From Bacteroidota bacterium (GTDB taxonomy: Bacteria > Bacteroidota > Bacteroidia > Bacteroidales > VadinHA17): 13,546 bases of DNA. The DNA lies in contig DAOVLD010000022.1 in NCBI GenBank assembly GCA_030631445.1, positions 1-13,546 of the forward strand, given 5' to 3'. Under the pieces are notes generated by a model, which saw only the letters and a program-made list of their open reading frames with translations, did not search any database and was not told the DNA's origin. A program made the translations under genes and the position numbers. How positions within the stretch are numbered: position 1 is the stretch's first letter; every line of letters begins with the position of its first letter. This document shows positions 1 through 6,147 of this stretch, piece by piece.

Positions 1-1
1 A

Positions 2-2350
2 AATTTATTCCTTCAATTCAGTCTGACTGATCTGTTCAAAAAACACTACATAATAAAAGCCATTCATATAAAAAACGGTAATTTACATATTGAAATATCC
101 GATAATGGCGAAAAAAACTTTATTGTCTGGAAAACAACAAGTGATACTGCAGCATCAAAAGTAAAGCTTCAACTAAAAGATGTCCGATTCACCAACATGG
201 AAGCCTGCTATTTAAACAGGATGAATCATTCTGATTTCAAATTTTTCCTTAACCGGCTTAATTTGCGGGGAGAATTATCAAAAAAATCAGGAAGATTGGA
301 AATCAGCTCTGATCTGCTTATAAGAGACCTTTCAATAAATAAGACAAGCTATATAAAAAACATAAACGCTGTTACATCTTTTAAACTCCGTGCTGTTAAT
401 AGTAATTATGATATTATCAAGGGGAAAATCAGTGTTTCTGATCTGGATTTTCAGATAGCTGGTCAATTTCTAACAAGAGCTGAAAAGAAAATGAATTTAA
501 ATATCATTGGAGAAAACCTTGATATTAGTAAGCTGGTTATTATTCTACCTGAAAAAATATCGAAGAGCATTAAAAATTATCAGGTAAAAGGTGTCCTGAA
601 CATAAATTCCACCCTTTCCGGTCGTTATGGTCCCGGAATAATTCCCCATATTGAATCTGATTTTTTAATTACTGATGGCGAAATAAAAGAAAAAAACACT
701 GATTATTATCTGAAAATAAATAAAGTTGCCGGCAGTATTACCAATGGCTCTGACAACAAATTATTAACAACAAATCTGGATATTAATCACTACGAAGTAA
801 ACATTGGAGAAAACATTCTGAACGGAAGATTTATTTTAACAGGTTTCCCTAACCCAATCATAGATTTTCAGGCATCTGGCGAGATTGATTTTGCAAAATT
901 GATCGGGTTTTTCGATATAAAAAAAATCGAAAAAGGTTCAGGAACAATCTATGCAGATATTAACCTCTCTGGCAAACTGGCTGAAAACAGAAAACAAGGA
1001 TGGAAATTTCTGCAATACCTGGACCTCCACGGATGCCTTGAATTTGATGATGTTTATTTAAAACCAAAGGGTAGTTATTTTGAATTTAATAATGTTAAAG
1101 GAAGGTTGAAATTAGGAGATAAAATATTACTCGATAGAATAATAATGAATATTGGAGGCGATGAAATAGAAATAGACGGCAAAATTGGAAATGTATTATC
1201 ACAAATTTCAGGAAAGGACAAACCACTTGTGCTTGAAGCTACCGTTCTGGCAGAACATTTTAATCCCTCTGTTTTTCTCGACAGTCTTAGTAAAAAGGAG
1301 AGCGTAAATCATGGTTCAAAACCCTATTTTTTCCCTGAAAATTTTTATATGGATCTTTACCTTGATATTGGATTATTAAATTTTAAGAGATTTACAGCTA
1401 ACACTTTTAGTGGCAATTTATTATATAAACCCGGAATGCTTAATTTTAATTCCGTAACTTTTAAATCAATGGAAGGGAATTTTTCAGGAAGCAGTGTTGT
1501 GTTTCAAAACATTAATGGTCAATTCCTTATACGTACTCAAAGCAATCTGGAAAACATAAATATTAAAAAATTATTTTATACTTTTAATAATTTTGGTCAG
1601 AAATTCATTACTGATAAACATGTAAACGGAATGCTTACAGGAGAAATTAGTTTTTCATCCCAATGGACTAATAGTTTACAAATAATAAAAAAGAATATTC
1701 TTGCTGAAAGTTCAGTGAAAATTACTGACGGAGAATTGATCGAATTTGAGCCCATGCTTGGGCTTGCACGTTATATAAACGTTTCGGAATTGAAACACAT
1801 ACATTTTTCCGAACTTGTTAATCGTATAATTATTCGTGATGAAAAAATTACAATCCCGCAAATGGATATACATTCATCTGCATTTAATATTTCTCTTTCA
1901 GGAATTCATTATTTTGATAATCATTTTTCATACAAAACAAAAGTTCTATTATCAGAAGTGCTGGCAGGCAAAACAAAGAGAATAAAGCCCGTGACAGAAG
2001 AATTTGGAGAAATTAAAGATGACGAATTTGGTAAAACAAGCCTATATCTCTCTATTGAAGGAACCCCTGATGATTATCATGTATCATACGACAAAAAAGC
2101 CGCAGTACTGGAAATAAAAAAGAATCTAAAAAAAGAGAGGCTCGAACTAAAAAAAATACTCCAGGAAGAATTAGGAATATTTAGCAAAGATACTTCGAGG
2201 TATCCTTCAGATAATTTTTCTAATAAAAACAAATTCAAAATAATATGGGATGAATCGCAAAAGGATTCATCGAAAATTGATGCAATCCCAAAATCATCTT
2301 TCAGGATTCTGTGGGAAGAAAATGACACTACTGAAATAAAACAATTATGA
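2..2350 (+). CDS. AsmA-like C-terminal domain protein, 5' end outside window
   Basis: The frame is open from base 2 with no stop (782 residues visible). The Met at 197 is therefore only internal, and the residues before it (DLFKKHYIIKAIHIKNGNLHI) already look like an AsmA repeat; the true start lies before the window. The protein is rich in alternating beta-strand segments of the type 'xGxhxhsxGxI', as in AsmA/TamB/YhdP bridge-like proteins that sit in the inner membrane and span the periplasm, where they are implicated in phospholipid transport to the outer membrane. The N-terminal membrane anchor is expected upstream and cannot be seen. A lysine/glutamate-rich helix (around 2100-2180) is followed by a C-terminal tail with two similar short motifs (FKIIWDES and FRILWEEN). 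Its stop overlaps the start of the downstream kinase gene (ATGA). Family assignment is confident; the exact role is inferred. Confidence 0.85.
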   Translation, partial: NLFLQFSLTDLFKKHYIIKAIHIKNGNLHIEISDNGEKNFIVWKTTSDTAASKVKLQLKDVRFTNMEACYLNRMNHSDFKFFLNRLNLRGELSKKSGRLEISSDLLIRDLSINKTSYIKNINAVTSFKLRAVNSNYDIIKGKISVSDLDFQIAGQFLTRAEKKMNLNIIGENLDISKLVIILPEKISKSIKNYQVKGVLNINSTLSGRYGPGIIPHIESDFLITDGEIKEKNTDYYLKINKVAGSITNGSDNKLLTTNLDINHYEVNIGENILNGRFILTGFPNPIIDFQASGEIDFAKLIGFFDIKKIEKGSGTIYADINLSGKLAENRKQGWKFLQYLDLHGCLEFDDVYLKPKGSYFEFNNVKGRLKLGDKILLDRIIMNIGGDEIEIDGKIGNVLSQISGKDKPLVLEATVLAEHFNPSVFLDSLSKKESVNHGSKPYFFPENFYMDLYLDIGLLNFKRFTANTFSGNLLYKPGMLNFNSVTFKSMEGNFSGSSVVFQNINGQFLIRTQSNLENINIKKLFYTFNNFGQKFITDKHVNGMLTGEISFSSQWTNSLQIIKKNILAESSVKITDGELIEFEPMLGLARYINVSELKHIHFSELVNRIIIRDEKITIPQMDIHSSAFNISLSGIHYFDNHFSYKTKVLLSEVLAGKTKRIKPVTEEFGEIKDDEFGKTSLYLSIEGTPDDYHVSYDKKAAVLEIKKNLKKERLELKKILQEELGIFSKDTSRYPSDNFSNKNKFKIIWDESQKDSSKIDAIPKSSFRILWEENDTTEIKQL

Positions 2351-3498
2351 ATATCTATACACGCAAAATAAGATGGAAATTTATTCTTATTCTGTCAGCT
2401 GTTCTGATAGCTCTGGGGTCGTTATTATATACAAATAAACTTGTCAGTCAACTTAAACAGGAGGAAAAGAACAAGGTTGAATTATGGGCAAAAGCAACTG
2501 AACAACTTATTGATCTTGATATTACAGAAACCGATTTTGGATTTCTTTTTGAAATAATTGAAAATAATAATACCGTACCTGTTATTCTTGTTAATTCTGA
2601 TAATGAAATTATTTCAACCCGAAATCTGGATCCTGATAAAGAAAATAACCCTGATTACCTGGCAAGGCAGTTGAAAAAAATGAAAAAACAAAATGAGGCT
2701 ATTGAATTTTCAATTGGTAATAACAACAATAATTTTATTTATTACAAAGATTCAATTCTGTTGTCAAAACTTGAACTTTTCCCATTCGTCCAACTCGGAG
2801 TTATCATCCTGTTTATCCTTGTTTCATATTTTGCCTTCAGCGCATCACGTAAAGCTGAACAAAACCAGGTTTGGCTTGGTCTCTCTAAAGAAACAGCTCA
2901 TCAACTTGGTACGCCAACTTCTTCACTTGCTGCATTGGTAGAACTGCTAAAAATGAAAGATCTTGATGAAAAAATACTGAAAGAATTCGAGAAAGATGTT
3001 ACACGTCTCGAAAAAATTACTGAAAGATTTTCAAAGATTGGATCCAAACCCTCCCTAAAAACTATTAACTTATTTATTGTAATAATGCGTGCTGTAAAGT
3101 ATATTAAATCCCGGACATCAGAAAATGTGAGATTTAATGTTAGTTTTTCTGAAGAGAACGAGCTTAACCTGCCACTGAATGCTGCTTTATTTGAATGGGT
3201 TATTGAAAACCTTTGTAAAAATGCCATTGATGCAATGAATGGGAAGGGCATTATCAATATCAATGTTCAGGACAACGTCCAGGTAGCATATCTGGATATC
3301 TCTGATACCGGACGAGGAATGACTAAATCGAAGTTTAAAACTATTTTTAAACCCGGATACACAACCAAGGAAAGAGGTTGGGGACTTGGCTTGTCTTTAT
3401 CAAAACGCATTGTTGAAATGTATCATGGTGGAAAGATATTTGTCAACTATTCAGAAATTAATAAAGGAACCACTGTTCGTATTGTGCTGAAAAAATGA
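2347..3498 (+). CDS. Membrane sensor histidine kinase (orphan)
   Basis: 383 residues. There are two membrane segments (about 12-28 and 146-164) with a roughly 115-residue extracytoplasmic part between them that has no domain I recognise. The dimerisation/phosphoacceptor helix follows directly, without HAMP or PAS: SKETAHQLGTPTSSL, with His185 as the predicted phosphorylation site. The catalytic ATPase domain is complete, with the N box (ENLCKNAIDAM, around 287-297), the G1 box DTGRGM (320-325) and the G2 box GWGLGLSLSKRIV (344-356). No receiver domain is fused and no response-regulator gene lies nearby, so the partner is unknown. The gene starts within the AsmA stop and ends within the U32 start (ATGA at both junctions), so translational coupling within one operon is likely. 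That context suggests sensing of an envelope signal, but this is inference. Confidence 0.9.
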   Translation: MNIYTRKIRWKFILILSAVLIALGSLLYTNKLVSQLKQEEKNKVELWAKATEQLIDLDITETDFGFLFEIIENNNTVPVILVNSDNEIISTRNLDPDKENNPDYLARQLKKMKKQNEAIEFSIGNNNNNFIYYKDSILLSKLELFPFVQLGVIILFILVSYFAFSASRKAEQNQVWLGLSKETAHQLGTPTSSLAALVELLKMKDLDEKILKEFEKDVTRLEKITERFSKIGSKPSLKTINLFIVIMRAVKYIKSRTSENVRFNVSFSEENELNLPLNAALFEWVIENLCKNAIDAMNGKGIININVQDNVQVAYLDISDTGRGMTKSKFKTIFKPGYTTKERGWGLGLSLSKRIVEMYHGGKIFVNYSEINKGTTVRIVLKK

Positions 3499-4754
3499 TA
3501 GAACGAAACGATATAAATATAATGGCTCCGGTGGGTTCATTCGAGTCGCTTATTGCAGCCATCCTGGGAGGAGCCGATTCAATATACTTTGGGATTGAAC
3601 AATTAAATATGAGAGCCAGGTCTTCACATAACTTTACAATGGATGATATATCAAAAATTATATCCATTTGTAAAGAACATGATATAAAAACATACCTGAC
3701 GGTAAATACTATCATGTACGATAAGGATATGGGCTTTATGAAAAGTGTCGTTCGAAAAGCTAAAGAGCAAAAAATTGATGCAATTATTGCTTCCGATCAA
3801 TCAGTTATTCAATATGCATGTTCTGTTGATATGCCCATTCATATTTCAACCCAACTCAGTATCAGCAATATTGAAACAATCAAATTCTATTCGGGATATG
3901 CAGATGTAATGGTGCTTGCCAGGGAATTAGATCTGGAACAGGTTTCTGCCATTACTAAAACCATCAGGGAAGAAAATATTAAAGGACCAGGTGGGAATCT
4001 GGTTGCAATTGAATTATTTGCTCATGGGGCACTGTGTATGGCTATCTCCGGTAAATGTTATTTGAGTCTTCACGAACAGAATTATTCAGCAAACCGGGGA
4101 GAATGTATGCAAACCTGTAGAAAACCTTACCTGGTTACCGAAAAAGAATCGGGATATGAACTGGAAATTGACAATGAGTATATAATGTCACCAAAAGATT
4201 TGTGTACAATCAATTTCATTAACAAAATACTGGATGCCGGTGTTAAAGTACTTAAAATTGAAGGCCGGGCAAGACCTCCTGAATATGTTAATACAGTTAC
4301 CAAATGTTATGATGAGGCAGTAAAGGCATATATTAACGGCAGTTACGGAGAAGGAAAAATAAAAAACTGGGAACAAAGACTTTCTTCTGTTTTTAACCGT
4401 GGCTTCTGGGATGGATATTTCCTTGGACAAAAACTTGGTGAATGGAGCCACCGTTATGGATCCAGAGCAACAAAAAGAAAAATTTATATTGGGAAAGCAA
4501 TTAACTACTTCACAAAAATAAAAGTTGCGGAATTTAAGATTGAGACAGGAACTCTTAAAGTTGGAGATGATATTTTAATTACCGGACCAACAACCGGTGT
4601 TGTTTATTCGCAGATAAAGGATATACGAGTTGACAGAAAATCGGTTAATGAAGCAAGCAAGGGAGAACATTTCTCAATAGCAATAGATGATCAGGTAAGG
4701 CGGTCTGACAAATTATTTAAAGTAGTTGATGCCAGAGAAGTGAAACAACAGTAA
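3495..4754 (+). CDS. Peptidase U32 family protein, probable tRNA uridine 5-hydroxylation protein (TrhP-like)
   Basis: 419 residues, the length of the TrhP/YegQ group rather than the longer RlhA. The N-terminal half reads as a TIM-barrel start (MAPVGSFESLIAAILGGADS, then YFGIEQLNMRA). The U32 signature ELFAHGALCMAISGKC (173-188) is intact. Cys181, Cys188, Cys204 and Cys208 match the four cysteines that bind an iron-sulfur cluster in UbiU/UbiV and TrhP relatives. The segment KIEGRARPPEYV (254-265) and a C-terminal beta-barrel domain (about 330-412) complete the family layout. Although named as peptidases, studied members hydroxylate RNA (5-hydroxyuridine at tRNA U34, using prephenate) or quinone precursors. 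The ATG overlaps the kinase stop (ATGA) and no clear Shine-Dalgarno is visible. Whether the substrate is tRNA U34 is inferred from length and domain layout. Confidence 0.88.
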   Translation: MIERNDINIMAPVGSFESLIAAILGGADSIYFGIEQLNMRARSSHNFTMDDISKIISICKEHDIKTYLTVNTIMYDKDMGFMKSVVRKAKEQKIDAIIASDQSVIQYACSVDMPIHISTQLSISNIETIKFYSGYADVMVLARELDLEQVSAITKTIREENIKGPGGNLVAIELFAHGALCMAISGKCYLSLHEQNYSANRGECMQTCRKPYLVTEKESGYELEIDNEYIMSPKDLCTINFINKILDAGVKVLKIEGRARPPEYVNTVTKCYDEAVKAYINGSYGEGKIKNWEQRLSSVFNRGFWDGYFLGQKLGEWSHRYGSRATKRKIYIGKAINYFTKIKVAEFKIETGTLKVGDDILITGPTTGVVYSQIKDIRVDRKSVNEASKGEHFSIAIDDQVRRSDKLFKVVDAREVKQQ

Positions 4755-4762
4755 AAATAGCC

Positions 4763-4826
4763 ATTTTAGTCTCTTTAAACTTTTTCTATTTTAACTTTAG
4801 TTCACTTTAAACTTTAGTCACTTTAG
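4763..4826. repeat. ACTTTAR heptamer repeats overlapping the mnmH 3' end
   Basis: Four near-identical heptamers occupy 4794-4826: ACTTTAG, TTC linker, ACTTTAA, ACTTTAG, TC linker, ACTTTAG. More degenerate units (ATTTTAG at 4763, TCTTTAA at 4772) lie to the left. The array fills most of the 52-bp gap between the convergent U32 and mnmH genes and runs into mnmH: its stop codon (4807-4809 on the complement) lies inside the ACTTTAA unit, and the last residues (PKVTKV) are encoded by repeat units. The 16-mer ACTTTAGTCACTTTAG at 4811-4826 recurs exactly at 6113-6128. Confidence 0.8.
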
Positions 4827-5850
4827 GCACTTCTTTTATTATATCAATAATCTTCCGTGCTGTAATAGCTGACGAATTATCTTCTGCTTTAATGCGTCCG
4901 GCTATTCGCTTTTTCTTTTTATCAAGGCCGAAATTATATGCTTTATCATAATAGGACAAACTGATATCAATAGCTTCTTTAAATTTCTTTTCATGAATTG
5001 ATTTAATACAGTTCTGTGTTTTTAAGCCACCAAGCCGCTTTTGTATTTTCATAATTGATTGCTCAAGCTGTTTGGGATCAAACAAGGCGTATTCCTTTAT
5101 CAGTCTATTTACTCTTAATTCTTTTGTCATCTCAACAATAATTACCGGTGCTTTATTCATCTTTTCGTACAACTCTTCCGGAATTGATACAGAACCAATA
5201 TTCTTGCTTTCATCTTCTATCCAAACGGTTTTATTTGGATCAAGATCTTTCCAAACATCAAACAGGTCATTAGTAAATTGTTCTGTTGTTGGTTGAATTC
5301 CCTGCCCCAGATCACCAAAAGCAGAGCCTTTATGATTAGCAAGACCTTCCAGATCTATTATCTGCAGTCCCAGCTTTTCCATTTCATAAAGTATTTCGGT
5401 CTTCCCGGACCCTGTCATACCACCAAGAATAACCATTTTTTGGTTTTCAGACAATTTCTCACGAATATATTGCCTGTATGCCCGATATCCCCCGGTTAAA
5501 ATATAAGGTTTCAGGTCTGCCACAGAAAAAAGCCAGGCTATATTCTCGCTTCTCATACCTCCTCTCCAGCAATGTATCAGTATTTCTTTTTTGCCTGCAA
5601 TTTTTTTAGCATGTTTAATCAGCGAAACAAGCTTTGTGCCCACAAATTTCAATCCGGTATAAACAGCCGCCTCCCTGCTTACCTGTTTATATTTTTTGCC
5701 CACTTCACTTCTCTCTGTGTCATTAAAAAGAGGTATATTATGAGCACTCGGAATATGCCCTTTATTATATTCGCCCGGAGAACGAACATCAATAACGGGT
5801 AATTTATCCGACATATTTAAAAAATCACTGATCCCTATTTTCGTAATCAT
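4807..5850 (-). CDS. mnmH: tRNA 2-selenouridine synthase MnmH (SelU)
   Basis: 347 residues from the ATG at 5850. The product converts 2-thiouridine at the wobble position (U34) of tRNAs for Lys, Glu and Gln to 2-selenouridine through a geranylated intermediate, using selenophosphate. The N-terminal rhodanese domain (about 5-125) has PVIDVRSPGEYNKGHIPSAH and the catalytic loop HCWRGGMRS, with Cys94. It is followed by a P-loop domain with Walker A GGMTGSGKT (143-151) and the family motifs HKGSAFGDLGQGIQPT and WIEDESKNIG. A TTG 15 bases upstream (5865) could extend it by five residues, but alignment of MITKIGISDFL with the usual family N-terminus favours the ATG. The C-terminal PKVTKV is encoded by a heptamer repeat array. 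It converges on the U32 gene, another probable U34 modifier. No selD is in the window, so selenium use by this organism is implied, not shown. Confidence 0.93.
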   Translation of the reverse strand: MITKIGISDFLNMSDKLPVIDVRSPGEYNKGHIPSAHNIPLFNDTERSEVGKKYKQVSREAAVYTGLKFVGTKLVSLIKHAKKIAGKKEILIHCWRGGMRSENIAWLFSVADLKPYILTGGYRAYRQYIREKLSENQKMVILGGMTGSGKTEILYEMEKLGLQIIDLEGLANHKGSAFGDLGQGIQPTTEQFTNDLFDVWKDLDPNKTVWIEDESKNIGSVSIPEELYEKMNKAPVIIVEMTKELRVNRLIKEYALFDPKQLEQSIMKIQKRLGGLKTQNCIKSIHEKKFKEAIDISLSYYDKAYNFGLDKKKKRIAGRIKAEDNSSAITARKIIDIIKEVPKVTKV

Positions 5851-5938
5851 AATATAACTTGACAAAAAAATGAAGTTCTTCAGGATAATGCGTAGTTATT
5901 TTGGAACATTTTCCGGATGAAACATCAATAAGTTGCAT
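5825..5938 (-). CDS. Possible 37-residue small ORF upstream of and overlapping mnmH
   Basis: On the complement an ATG at 5938 opens a 37-codon frame (MQLIDVSSGKCSKITTHYPE at the start, LYYDYENRDQ at the end) that stops at 5825, 26 bases inside mnmH in another frame. A purine stretch (CGGGAAA) precedes the ATG directly and could serve as a weak ribosome site. The composition (charged and aromatic residues mixed) is not obviously random, and the overlap would allow translational coupling or leader-type control of mnmH. I recognise no family. It could equally be chance in AT-rich DNA. Confidence 0.25.
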   Translation of the reverse strand: MQLIDVSSGKCSKITTHYPEELHFFVKLYYDYENRDQ

Positions 5939-6022
5939 TTTCCCGAAATCCTGGTTCCTATATTAATTGTTTATATGTAATTATTCAGTATAAAAGAAAT
6001 GCTTAAAGTTACTAAAATTGAA

Positions 6023-6092
6023 GAATCGTGAATCGTGAGTTGTGAGTTGTGAATCGTGAGTTGTGAGTCGTGAGTCGTGAGTCGTGAGTCGT
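6023..6092. repeat. Ten perfect tandem GARTYGT heptamers
   Basis: Exactly ten uninterrupted 7-bp units: GAATCGT, GAATCGT, GAGTTGT, GAGTTGT, GAATCGT, GAGTTGT, then GAGTCGT four times. Only positions 3 and 5 vary, always by transitions (A/G and C/T). The array lies in the roughly 300-bp spacer between the hybrid kinase stop (6148) and mnmH. A shorter, diverged copy of the same family occurs in opposite orientation at 10449-10476. Units are contiguous with no spacers, so this is not a CRISPR. Confidence 0.92.
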
Positions 6093-6102
6093 CGTGAAAC
6101 CA

Positions 6103-6138
6103 ACTTAAGTTCACTTTAGTCACTTTAGTTCACTTATA
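6103..6138. repeat. ACTTTAR heptamer repeats, second array
   Basis: The units are ACTTAAG, TTC, ACTTTAG, TC, ACTTTAG, TTC, ACTTATA, with the same alternating TTC/TC linkers as the array at 4794-4826. The 16-mer ACTTTAGTCACTTTAG is identical in both. This array sits between the ten-unit GARTYGT array and the hybrid kinase stop codon, 9 bases away, so two unrelated heptamer families are stacked in one spacer. Confidence 0.8.
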
Positions 6139-6147
6139 ACTTCTTCC

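Noticed and set aside
197..2350. Met at 197 as the start of the AsmA-like gene
   Set aside because: The frame is open to the window edge and upstream residues continue the AsmA-like pattern.
3495..4754. Calling the U32 protein a protease
   Set aside because: The family name is historical; characterised relatives with these cysteines carry Fe-S clusters and act in hydroxylation.
4755..4806. Bidirectional terminator between the U32 gene and mnmH
   Set aside because: Only a weak AAAATAG/CTATTTT pairing with a long loop is visible; the stretch is better explained by the ACTTTAR repeats.
5851..5865. TTG at 5865 as the mnmH start
   Set aside because: The ATG at 5850 aligns better with the family N-terminus, and the extra five residues have no family support.
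6023..6092. CRISPR array
   Set aside because: Units are 7 bp and contiguous, with no spacers and no cas genes nearby.
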